Assembly (NCBI GenBank): GCA_965218945.1
Contig: OZ244718.1
Location: 2,542,001 to 2,606,000 of the forward strand
Reading direction: 5' to 3'
Source: DAOUJW01 sp965218945
GTDB taxonomy: Bacteria > Chloroflexota > Dehalococcoidia > Lucifugimonadales > UBA2985
DNA length: 64,000 nt
Each line of letters starts with the position of its first letter. The stretch's first letter is position 1. A model generated the notes under the pieces. That model had not been told where the DNA came from and did not search any database. It was given only the letters and a program-made list of their open reading frames with translations. Below, piece by piece: positions 45,838-53,767 of the stretch. The translations under genes were made by a program, and so were the position numbers.

Positions 45838-48800
45838 TCACACAATCCCATCCGAACAGACGATGCGGATGATCTGCGGTTCCACAGGCTGGGGTCGGTC
45901 GGTGTCATCAGGCGGATTGAGGCGATAACGTTCCCGGAGAGCTTCAAGGCGGGTCATGAGCACGGAGCCCTCAAGCCTCATATTTCTGATCTCGCCGAGG
46001 GCACTCTCAATCTGTGGCGACACCTCCCCCAGGAATATCTGACGCAGCACTTCAATGCGTCTCAGCAGTCCCGAGTCCTCATGGGCCTCGCGCATAGCGA
46101 TACCGAGTTGACGCGAGACGTAGCGGCGCGCGCGAGTGTCCCGCGTCCTTCTGGCCCTGCCTAGCCGCCGCTGGAAGTCCGTGCTGAACGCCTCGAACGC
46201 AGCCATGACGCGCTCGTTGGTGTCTGAGGGCATCGGCTGGGCTGGCGTGTCAGGGTTGCACTCAGCCGCCGCGATAAATTGGGCTGGGCTTATGGCGCGG
46301 GCTTCCAATTCACTGCCGACTGCGTAGCAGCTTCTTACACCCCCAGCGCTTAGAAGTACCAGTGTCTCCCCCTGCCGTGGATCGTCAAACGGCGAGGATA
46401 CAGACTCCATCGTTGCAGGCGTCATGAGCGGCGCCTGCGATCCCTCTATCCGCAACACGTTCTGAGCGTAGCTCTCATTCGACGGGGTGGGCTGCTCCGT
46501 GCGCGCCGACAACGCTGACCGAATGCCGTCAGGCAGCCCGGTGACCGTTTGCCACAGGGCCGGGGCATCTTCTTGGATGCGCTGGAGCAGCGTTATAGCC
46601 CGTTGGTTCGCAGCCACTTCGTCCAGCCCGTCGTCCATCTCAGGCAAAATCTTGCCATCGTAGATTCGGTACATCGCGCTTGCGTTCAGCCGTTCGGCAT
46701 CCGACAGCAGCTTGCTGTCCAACCCGATGAGGTCGTGGAACGACTGTATGCGCCGATGCAGCCGTTCCGTAAGTGCCAACTCTTCGTCCACCGCAACGTC
46801 GGGCCACATGTTATGCAGGTTGATGGTCTCATGCTCTGTGCCAATGCGGTCGACACGCCCGAACCGCTGAATGAGGCGTACCGGATTCCAATGCAGGTCA
46901 TAGTTCAGTACACAGGCGCAGTCCTGCAAGTTCTGGCCCTCGGATACGACGTCCGTCGCCAGCAACACTCGTATTTCTGGGCCGGGCAAAGACTCGCGTG
47001 CCCCTAAGTTCCAAGTTGGAGAGAAGCGCTTTACTATCCTCTCGGCGTCTTGGCTTGTGCTGCCTGTCAGCCGCGCGATGTCCACCTGCTGCCCATTGGG
47101 ATTCAGCTCCCTGTAGAGGTACTCTACAGTAGTCTCGGCCTCTGAGAAGACCAGCACCTTCCCCGCCTGAACTTCGGGACGTGCCAGGAAATTCCGCAGA
47201 GCCCGCAGTTTGTCGTCGTCCTCCGGCCCGATGTCCTCGACGCGCCTCAAGATGTCATTGAGCACGTCGTGGTCTGCATCAAGGTCTCGTGTCCACCTGT
47301 CAGTCTCAAAATCGGCGGTCACATGGACCAGCTTGTCGCGTTGGCTCCCTGCTTGCTGCCGGCGCTGCTCCTCCTGCCGGAGGACCTCCAGTAAGTCATC
47401 CACGTCAAATGACTGCCCAGCCAATAGGCGCGTCGCCGTGCTACCAATGGGGACGAAGCCAGCGTCCAGCGCCTCCCGGAAGTTTCGGTTGCTGGTCGTC
47501 AGGGAGCGCAGCGTGGAACGGAAGGCCTCAATGCTGGATTCCAGCCGCTTCAGTAGGAGCACGCCCATCAGCCGAGCTATCCTGTCCCCTGCGCGGAATA
47601 GGTCGCGGTATTCCGGCTTGGATTTGGCCTCTTCTTTGATATACTCAGTGGCCCGATACCGCGCTGCCTTATGTTCACGCAGCAACGCCTCCAACTCATC
47701 CAACGGCCCTGCCTTTGCATACACCTTGTCCAGCCGGTACTCTACGTTGTCCAAGACCGGCTCCGGAAAGCGCACCGGCTTGCCGTCCACCAACGCACTG
47801 TCTCCGTACAGATCACGTATGTCTTTGCGCCGGCGGCGTATGAACACTGGCGTCAGCACTTGATTTATCTCCGCCTTGGGAACTGTCGGCTTGTCGGGCG
47901 GCAGAGGTGGCGCACCGACTGCCCCCGAAGCCTCCCACGAAATGTAATCCGCCTTGTAGTTCTCGTCCTCCACCTGGTAGGCCAGCCACAACTGGGCATT
48001 GTGAAAGTAGGACTCTAGGCTGACCGGCTCGATGTTCAGGCCGTGCTCCGTATCGTGGAGAAACAGCCGAAGCTGGCGGTAGATGTCCATTGGTCCCAGA
48101 TTCTGCGGTGTGGCGCTGAGTAGAATCACCTTGTGATCGCCCGATTCAAGATAGCTGGTAAGTCCTCTGGAACGTTGGTTGATATTGCGGAAGTTGTGCG
48201 CCTCGTCCACCAGCACAGGCCCGCGGTTGGGGTACGTCTGCTCTAGGACGATGCCATGTCCCGGCTGGGCCGCGTCTACGTAACGCCCCAACTCCTCGTC
48301 GAACTCTGCCCCTGCTGGCGCGGCTATCATGCTGTGAGAGACCACTTCCGCACCCAGGGCGAACCGCTCATTGAATGCTTGCCACATGGGCTTCAGTCCA
48401 GCAGGGCAGAGAATCAGAGGCGGCCCTTCGTTGGGGTAGCTCACGCGGAGTTGGCGCAGCAGTTCTGCGCCAATGAAGGTCTTGCCAAGTCCAACCACAT
48501 CGCCGACGTAGCAGCCTCCGTAGGCCTCTATCATTGACAGCCCGCGGCGCACGGCGTCCAGTTGGAAGTTGGCCAGCAGTTGGTCCCGTGGCGGGACTGT
48601 CAACTGTCCGCCACCGACGTCGGTGTAGTAGAGTTCGTAGAGCGCCTTCAGGTAGACGTGATACGGCGGGGTCTTAGCCAAGGCCCATGACCGGTCAAGT
48701 TCCGTAACCAGGGCACCGCTGATGTCCTCCGAGTCTTCCCACAGCGCATCGAACCAGTCGCGCAGTGCCTCCATCTCCGCATCGCCGGTGACTCGCACAT

Positions 48801-49332
48801 TGAGCTCCGTGTTTCCGGTGAACCCGGCCAGCGTGAGGTTGGACGAGCCGACCACGGCCGCTCCAGGCTCGGCGTGGTTGTCGTACCAACAGAGGTACGC
48901 CTTGGCGTGGAGAGGGCTTCGCAGGTAGGCCCGCACCTCGACTTTGCCGATAGCCACGAGGTTCCTGAGGGCGGAAACCGAAGCCTCCGTGCCTCGCTCC
49001 TGCGGCAACACGGCCACGCCCTCAGCGACGCGAGCGACGGTCTCCTGAGCTATCTGGCTTCGCTGGCTGCGCCGCACCAAGGCGTCCGCATCCAGCCGAG
49101 CTCGCAGGGCCTGATTCTGCTGAAGGCCCAAGGCCACTTCCTCCAGCACTTGCCTGTCCGTGCGCCCGACAAGGATGCGCACCTTGTCTAGCCGCGCCAG
49201 ATCGTCGGACACGGCCCCGAAGCCGCCGATGAAGAAGTAGCCGACGGCGATGTCGGCTCGGGCGGAGCTGCCCAACATCTCCTTGAGACGGGCCAGCAGC
49301 GTCGGGTCCGTCGTGGAGTGCAGGATGTTCAA
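45838..49332 (-). CDS. PLD-SNF2 helicase-type defence protein
   Basis: 1164 aa. The N-terminal domain (1-200) is phospholipase D-like: H142-A-K144 and GSSNLTLAGF near 162-171, one HKD motif. A superfamily-2 SNF2-type helicase follows: VVGLGKTFIGAEL (Walker A, 281-285), DEAH at 376-379, LLSATPQN (III), and a C-terminal half with VLVFSEAETTVEYLYREL, LLATDVVSEGQNLQD (V) and LIQRFGRVDRIG (VI). The C-terminal ~250 aa are mixed helical. Such proteins accompany Eco57I-type methyltransferases in restriction and phage-defence loci; here that partner is at 53757-56951. The longest start is TTG at 49332; an ATG (residue 19) is a possible alternative. Confidence 0.9.
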   Translation of the reverse strand: MNILHSTTDPTLLARLKEMLGSSARADIAVGYFFIGGFGAVSDDLARLDKVRILVGRTDRQVLEEVALGLQQNQALRARLDADALVRRSQRSQIAQETVARVAEGVAVLPQERGTEASVSALRNLVAIGKVEVRAYLRSPLHAKAYLCWYDNHAEPGAAVVGSSNLTLAGFTGNTELNVRVTGDAEMEALRDWFDALWEDSEDISGALVTELDRSWALAKTPPYHVYLKALYELYYTDVGGGQLTVPPRDQLLANFQLDAVRRGLSMIEAYGGCYVGDVVGLGKTFIGAELLRQLRVSYPNEGPPLILCPAGLKPMWQAFNERFALGAEVVSHSMIAAPAGAEFDEELGRYVDAAQPGHGIVLEQTYPNRGPVLVDEAHNFRNINQRSRGLTSYLESGDHKVILLSATPQNLGPMDIYRQLRLFLHDTEHGLNIEPVSLESYFHNAQLWLAYQVEDENYKADYISWEASGAVGAPPLPPDKPTVPKAEINQVLTPVFIRRRRKDIRDLYGDSALVDGKPVRFPEPVLDNVEYRLDKVYAKAGPLDELEALLREHKAARYRATEYIKEEAKSKPEYRDLFRAGDRIARLMGVLLLKRLESSIEAFRSTLRSLTTSNRNFREALDAGFVPIGSTATRLLAGQSFDVDDLLEVLRQEEQRRQQAGSQRDKLVHVTADFETDRWTRDLDADHDVLNDILRRVEDIGPEDDDKLRALRNFLARPEVQAGKVLVFSEAETTVEYLYRELNPNGQQVDIARLTGSTSQDAERIVKRFSPTWNLGARESLPGPEIRVLLATDVVSEGQNLQDCACVLNYDLHWNPVRLIQRFGRVDRIGTEHETINLHNMWPDVAVDEELALTERLHRRIQSFHDLIGLDSKLLSDAERLNASAMYRIYDGKILPEMDDGLDEVAANQRAITLLQRIQEDAPALWQTVTGLPDGIRSALSARTEQPTPSNESYAQNVLRIEGSQAPLMTPATMESVSSPFDDPRQGETLVLLSAGGVRSCYAVGSELEARAISPAQFIAAAECNPDTPAQPMPSDTNERVMAAFEAFSTDFQRRLGRARRTRDTRARRYVSRQLGIAMREAHEDSGLLRRIEVLRQIFLGEVSPQIESALGEIRNMRLEGSVLMTRLEALRERYRLNPPDDTDRPQPVEPQIIRIVCSDGIV

Positions 49333-49366
49333 CGGGCGGCACCCATCGGAGACCAGTTGTGTCGCA

Positions 49367-49789
49367 TCATTCTTGGTCTCCCCTCAGCAGGGCGACGAAC
49401 CTTGCTTGCTCGAAGTCGCGGTCGTAGGCCAATGCCTCAGTGATGCCACGCTCCTCCATGATAAGGAAACTCGCGCAGTCCGTGAGGCTCCATCTCTGGT
49501 CACCCCGCGAAGCGTACCTTTCCACTGCGGCCCTGAACTGCGTATCAGTTTGCGCGACGATTTCGACGTTTGGATTGTTCTCCAGCTCTCGTACCATCTG
49601 TACGCCAAGCCTCCGAAGGGGTTCACCTCCCCGCGAAACGTAGTTGAGCACTTCAGTTACGACCATCTGCGTTGTAATGATGCCAAACAATCCCAGCCCT
49701 GCTGCCACTTCCCTCGCCCGTTCGTGAAGCGGGTCCCTGCTATCCAAGCTCGCTATCAGATAGCCCGCGTCAGCGAACACCACGTTCAA
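49367..49789 (-). CDS. PIN-domain toxin (VapC-like ribonuclease)
   Basis: About 140 aa. PIN-domain acidic residues lie in VFADAGYLIASLD (N-terminal Asp), VVTEVLNYV (Glu), SLTDCASFLIMEE (Asp) and ALAYDRDFEQA (Asp). It should cut RNA in a metal-dependent way. The start is TTG directly after the antitoxin stop or a GTG two codons later. Paired with the AF2212-type antitoxin just upstream, inside the defence array. Confidence 0.88.
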   Translation of the reverse strand: MNVVFADAGYLIASLDSRDPLHERAREVAAGLGLFGIITTQMVVTEVLNYVSRGGEPLRRLGVQMVRELENNPNVEIVAQTDTQFRAAVERYASRGDQRWSLTDCASFLIMEERGITEALAYDRDFEQARFVALLRGDQE

Positions 49790-50047
49790 CTACTCCTCAA
49801 CCTTCGGGTGGCCGTATAGGTAGTGCTTGTAATTTTTGGCCCCGTCCGCAGGCATATTGTCCCAGGTGTCTGAGGGCACGGAGTTCCTGAGTCTCTCGAA
49901 CATCTCCAGGATGGACTCCTTCCCATTGGCCTGCGGAGCTGCGTCCTCTATGGACAGGACCACTTCCTTGCCCTCCTCCAGGTCGAGGGGCTCCAGCGGC
50001 GTGAGAACGCCGTTCTCGTATCTGGCCTTTATGTTCGCAATCATCAT
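49790..50047 (-). CDS. AF2212-like (DUF104) antitoxin
   Basis: 85 aa. The N-terminus IKARYENGVLTPLEPLDLEE, then GKEVVLSIED, is the DUF104/AF2212 fold found with VapC-type PIN toxins. The C-terminal tail (MFERLRNSVPSDTWDNMPAD) probably wraps the toxin. AAAGGA lies 3 nt before the ATG pair. It ends exactly where the toxin begins. Confidence 0.9.
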   Translation of the reverse strand: MMIANIKARYENGVLTPLEPLDLEEGKEVVLSIEDAAPQANGKESILEMFERLRNSVPSDTWDNMPADGAKNYKHYLYGHPKVEE

Positions 50048-50102
50048 GCGTCCTTTCTACGTGAAGGATGTTGAGGGTGTTCCTCGCTTCAGCATGACCG
50101 CG

Positions 50103-51230
50103 TTATCCCATCACAACAAAGTCAGACGGGTCCCTCAATTGATGACGCCGCCCCTGACGATAAATGTTGCCGTTCACTCGAATCTGAATGTTGTAGCGAA
50201 ACGCCCGTAGAACCTCGTCGCGATCGCTGGTGTCGAACTGAACTTCCAGTGCGGTAGTTCTGGAGTCAACTTCCGCGAGCACTACTGCCTTCCCATCAAA
50301 ATCCGCCTGCGACTGCCTGTCCAGGCGGACGATTTCTCCGCGGATGACTACGTCCAAGAACGGGTGCTTCTGCCTCAGGAGATCCGCGCCTTGTCCCAGT
50401 ATCTCCGCGAAGCTCTCGGCAAAAGTATGCCTGCGAGCGGTAACCTCCGAGGGTCTGACAGGTGCCCAGGCCACGCTCACTTCCATTCCCCTGCTCTGGC
50501 GAGCCAACGCAGCTACTGCTTCACACAGATTGGCGCTTACGCCTTGCTGGGCCACTGCCTCGAAAGAGTCTATGTTTCCCCCCGCCAGGACTGCCGAGGC
50601 AGTCCTGGCGACCTCCGCGAGGCCCTGATTGAGCTCATACGTTACTTGGCGAGGGAAGGGTTGCCACAGTGAGTCGCCCATGTCAGTTTGCGTGTCATAG
50701 TCGGCCGGGACCGGTGAGTGGATCGTCAACTCTTGCCCAAGCTCATAGCCTGGAAGTGGTCGTAGCTGATGTAGGTAGTCCTGAACGTCTGCGGACAGTC
50801 GACCGTGGTATACCGGACGGCCCGGGCTTTCGGCTGCCCGCGCAGCCGCCTGAAGGAGGTCCTTAGTTCGCCCAATGAAGTCAGCGCTGTCGTTGAGCGA
50901 CCAGCCGGTCCGCCCTTCACTGGACATCGGTCGGAATCTAATGACGTCAGAGCCGGCTCCAAGCAGGTCGTAGTACACGTCCAATTGAGACCGCTCCTCA
51001 ATTTGGGCAAGAGTAGCTATCGCCTCCGCAGCCCGAACAGCATAGGCGTCAGACTGCTCTCTCAGGGGAACCAGAATCTCAACGACGCTCGCGTCAGTTT
51101 GGTTGGACCAGATCACAATCCGGTCCTTCCAAGTCTCTTGGCGAGTCCAGCCCTGTACGCTGAGGTAGGCACCCAATAGCACCGGAGTGACGCGCCTCAA
51201 GGCTTTTGAGTCTGTGATCAGTACATCCAT
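50103..51230 (-). CDS. Unrecognised 375-aa protein paired with a DUF4365 nuclease
   Basis: 375 aa, soluble, no signal or membrane segment. GGAGG lies 5 nt before the ATG. I recognise no domain. Visible features: an N-terminal alpha/beta-looking part (SVVEILVPLREQSDAYAVRA, then AEAIATLAQIEERSQ) and a C-terminal beta-rich part (VVIRGEIVRLDRQSQADFDG, KAVVLAEVDSRTTALEVQFD, NIQIRVNGNIYRQG) that looks like an OB- or barrel-type domain. The start lies 11 nt past the DUF4365 stop, so the two are surely co-expressed. It may be the sensor or scaffold of a two-gene defence unit. Confidence 0.75.
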   Translation of the reverse strand: MDVLITDSKALRRVTPVLLGAYLSVQGWTRQETWKDRIVIWSNQTDASVVEILVPLREQSDAYAVRAAEAIATLAQIEERSQLDVYYDLLGAGSDVIRFRPMSSEGRTGWSLNDSADFIGRTKDLLQAAARAAESPGRPVYHGRLSADVQDYLHQLRPLPGYELGQELTIHSPVPADYDTQTDMGDSLWQPFPRQVTYELNQGLAEVARTASAVLAGGNIDSFEAVAQQGVSANLCEAVAALARQSRGMEVSVAWAPVRPSEVTARRHTFAESFAEILGQGADLLRQKHPFLDVVIRGEIVRLDRQSQADFDGKAVVLAEVDSRTTALEVQFDTSDRDEVLRAFRYNIQIRVNGNIYRQGRRHQLRDPSDFVVMG

Positions 51231-51241
51231 GGCAACCTCCG

Positions 51242-51721
51242 CTAGCGAGACACGTGGTCGAACATGGTTTGCAGCGTGTCCGGATGGAACAGGTTAGCCA
51301 ACGGGACATGAACCCTTTGGGTGGACGCGTTAGTTGAGGAGGGTTCCCCCATCAGCGAGATCCAGTAAGCGCAATGCCTGAGGCACAACTCTTCTGCTGA
51401 GCAGGATAGCCACTCGTCGGGGTCATCCGGCATTACAAAGAGAATGAGTATGCGGGGCACGTCATCCTGGGCAACAAGCTGGTTGTAGTTCTCTACGCGT
51501 AGGTCATACGCCAGATACTCGCCTTGTTTCTGATATACAGTGGTAGACTTGAGTTGAAAGTCCACTTTGCTCATGCCCCTTACCGGGGCCTCCAGGGTTC
51601 CGTCTATCCCGCGGTAATCGACCCCCGATAGGCTCAGGTTCCACCCCGCCCGGTACGTGACGGCCCGCACGTAGGAATTCGACAACTGCTCCTGAACAAG
51701 GTTAAGCGGCATGGCGGCCAT
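51242..51721 (-). CDS. DUF4365 PD-(D/E)XK nuclease-like protein
   Basis: About 159 aa. LVQEQLSNSYVRAVTYRAGW, then YRGIDGTLEAPVRG and VDFQLKSTTVYQ, form the DUF4365 core, with the Asp of GIDG and the Gln-x-Lys of FQLKS as the PD-(D/E)XK-type active site. DUF4365 proteins occur in defence islands as predicted DNA nucleases. The ATG at 51721 has AGGAGG 12 nt upstream; a GTG at 51751 extends it by 10 residues without a ribosome site. First of a tight pair with the 375-aa gene. Confidence 0.82.
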   Translation of the reverse strand: MAAMPLNLVQEQLSNSYVRAVTYRAGWNLSLSGVDYRGIDGTLEAPVRGMSKVDFQLKSTTVYQKQGEYLAYDLRVENYNQLVAQDDVPRILILFVMPDDPDEWLSCSAEELCLRHCAYWISLMGEPSSTNASTQRVHVPLANLFHPDTLQTMFDHVSR

Positions 51722-51847
51722 ATTTTCTGCTGTCCTCCTACCCGCCTTCACGGTTTGCCAAACGGGCTATCGCGGGCCATTATTCTAGCACAAAGCGCAA
51801 GTTTAACGTGTAGCCGCGCCCCCCAACCGCCGCAGGTTACGGCGCGC

Positions 51848-52114
51848 CTACAATAGCAGGGGCTGATACCAACCGGGGCTCAGCAGCGCCATGGCGCCTA
51901 GCAGCAACACACCAATGAAAGCTGCGAAACTCCATGATACAGCTGACGCCAACTCGCGTGTTAGCCAACCAGCCACGACGGCGGTTGCCATAGCAATCAA
52001 GATTGCCCACGGAAGAGCTCCGCCCTGGACCCCCAGAACCACCACCACGGTCCCCACGACTATCAAGCCAAGCACCACCCCAAGCATATCCTCTTTAGAG
52101 CGTCTTGCAGACAT
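51848..52114 (-). CDS. Small three-helix membrane protein
   Basis: 88 aa. GGGAGG lies 9 nt before the ATG. A charged N-terminus (SARRSKED) precedes three helices (10-28, 32-50, 58-80). No family recognised. It lies in the minus-strand defence array between the 217-aa membrane protein and the DUF4365 pair. Confidence 0.65.
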   Translation of the reverse strand: MSARRSKEDMLGVVLGLIVVGTVVVVLGVQGGALPWAILIAMATAVVAGWLTRELASAVSWSFAAFIGVLLLGAMALLSPGWYQPLLL

Positions 52115-52299
52115 ATCTATAAGCCTCCCTATCCACTCACGCCATATAGTATGGAAATTATGTGCAATTTAGCGCCATTATACATTGTGGCCTGGGCATG
52201 CCGCAACAGATGTTCTGTTACACCACCGCCATTCTACCCGCTCTCTGGCCCCCGTCGCCGCCAGAATGCCGTTGGCGTACCCTGCTTTCACGCTGGGTT

Positions 52300-52953
52300 T
52301 CACGCGGGACCTCCCAGCCTCTGTAAGGCGAGTAAGACTGCCAACAGGACAATGTCTACGCCGACTATCGCCCAGGCGGCTCTTGTGAACAGCCGCCATC
52401 GGTAGGCGCTCCGGACTTGCTCTGGATCCCTTCCGTTCTTGGCTCGCCGGTACTCTTGATCTCTGCGTCCCCCCCTTCTCCAGAGCTCCGTATCCCATTC
52501 ACTACCGTGGGCTTGAGTGATTACTACCGCTTCACCTTTCCGAACCGGGGGAGCGTCCTCCTTCACGTGGTCAAGAATAGGTACTGGAGCTTGGTATGGG
52601 ACCATAATTCTGTGCTTGTTGCTTATGATCCAGTCGCCATCCTTCTCGGCGCGTTCGTCTGCCAACAACCCTTTATCTCTCGTCACGACCATGAGAAAAA
52701 GGAACTCTCGTTTGGGTGGCTTCCCCGTAATCTTTGGCCTTATGGCTCTTTCGTTAAGCGTTCTGATGTCTTGCCAGGTTACAGGAAGCTCGCTCAGTAT
52801 GGACTCTAGCTTCACATTCCCAGACGCTATTTGCTGCTTCACTGAAGCATAGTCTGTTCTGGGCGTGTTTGTCTCAAGGTCGCGCGCTATACTTCTCATC
52901 GCTTCAATTTCTCGCCGCTTATATTGTGCATAGATCTGAGCCTGCGGCGACAA
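52300..52953 (-). CDS. Hypothetical protein with C-terminal membrane anchor
   Basis: 217 aa. The soluble N-terminal ~185 residues start with a charged helix (YAQYKRREIEAMRSIARDLE) and include an alpha/beta region (REFLFLMVVTRDKGLLADER, IISNKHRIMVPYQAPVPILD). One membrane helix (AAWAIVGVDIVLLAVLLAL) closes the protein. The start is TTG at 52953. It follows the 147-aa membrane gene by 24 bp. The topology, a soluble part plus a tail anchor, suggests an effector or scaffold at the membrane. No family recognised. Confidence 0.6.
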   Translation of the reverse strand: MSPQAQIYAQYKRREIEAMRSIARDLETNTPRTDYASVKQQIASGNVKLESILSELPVTWQDIRTLNERAIRPKITGKPPKREFLFLMVVTRDKGLLADERAEKDGDWIISNKHRIMVPYQAPVPILDHVKEDAPPVRKGEAVVITQAHGSEWDTELWRRGGRRDQEYRRAKNGRDPEQVRSAYRWRLFTRAAWAIVGVDIVLLAVLLALQRLGGPA

Positions 52954-52977
52954 TTCTCTGTACTGTGCCTGCTTTGC

Positions 52978-53421
52978 CTACAGTTCTTCACTGTCTTTGA
53001 TTGTTGCGAGGGATATTCCTATCTCCTCAGCTTCACATATCTCCGTTTCACCGAGACTGCTGACCATACTGGCCATCTTGCTGAGCGACTCCGCTATCAC
53101 CCCGTCCCGGTTATTGACGTAATGGTTGAACTGAGTCAAACCAAATTCATAGCGACGTTGCGCCAGAAGTGACTTCTTGGCATCTAAGTGCATTCCCTCC
53201 GTCAACTGGGTGATGCTAGGGACGCCGCTGGTCGCATGGATTTCGGGGAACTCTTTGACCTGGTACGGTTCGAATCTCTTGATCTCCCTGCCGGGGTCGC
53301 CACCGGGGTGCCTCGGTCTACGCCAAGCAAGTAGCGCAATTAGCACTAGGGCTGCACCGCCGAGTGCTGTTACAGCCCCGAAGGCAGCCATTAGCCACTG
53401 ATGTAGAGTCCAGTCCGGCAC
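52978..53421 (-). CDS. Hypothetical protein with N-terminal membrane anchor
   Basis: 147 aa. One helix (LMAAFGAVTALGGAALVLIALLAW) followed by a soluble charged domain (HLDAKKSLLAQRRYEFGLTQ, VIAESLSKMASMVSSLGETE). GTG start. It mirrors its neighbour (anchor first instead of last), so the pair may form a membrane complex. No family recognised. Confidence 0.6.
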   Translation of the reverse strand: MPDWTLHQWLMAAFGAVTALGGAALVLIALLAWRRPRHPGGDPGREIKRFEPYQVKEFPEIHATSGVPSITQLTEGMHLDAKKSLLAQRRYEFGLTQFNHYVNNRDGVIAESLSKMASMVSSLGETEICEAEEIGISLATIKDSEEL

Positions 53422-53500
53422 TCCCTTTTTCCTTTAGCGCCTTTTTTGGTATCCCCCATTCCCTTACAGCCCCCCGATTCTACCCCGCGCTCCGCGAGGG

Positions 53501-53767
53501 TCACGGAAACCCGCGGTAGAACTCCCTCCTGTGTCCAAATCTCAACAGCACGGCCGTGTTGCCCTCCAACCTCAGACCCAAGCGGTAATCCCCAATCCTG
53601 ATGCGATAGTGGTTTTCCCATCCCGTTATTGACTGGACGCCGCTGACCTCCCTAAAGTTGGAGGCTGCCTTCAACTCTGCGATTGTTCGCTCCAGCCTGC
53701 TGCTCAAATCTCGGATTCGTATTAGTCTGTTATCGCGGTCGAATCGGGGGTGGTATCTAATCTCCAT
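53501..53767 (-). CDS. RelE/ParE-family toxin-like protein
   Basis: 88 aa. RIRDLSSRLERTIAELKAAS, then NFREVSGVQSITGWENHYRIRI and GDYRLGLRLEGNTAVLLRFG with HRREFYRGFP, gives the RelE/ParE fold with basic residues on the last strands. The ATG lies inside the last codons of the methyltransferase gene (11-nt overlap), so the two are translationally linked. No antitoxin is adjacent. It may be neutralised by an unlinked partner or be repurposed as part of the methyltransferase system. Confidence 0.8.
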   Translation of the reverse strand: MEIRYHPRFDRDNRLIRIRDLSSRLERTIAELKAASNFREVSGVQSITGWENHYRIRIGDYRLGLRLEGNTAVLLRFGHRREFYRGFP

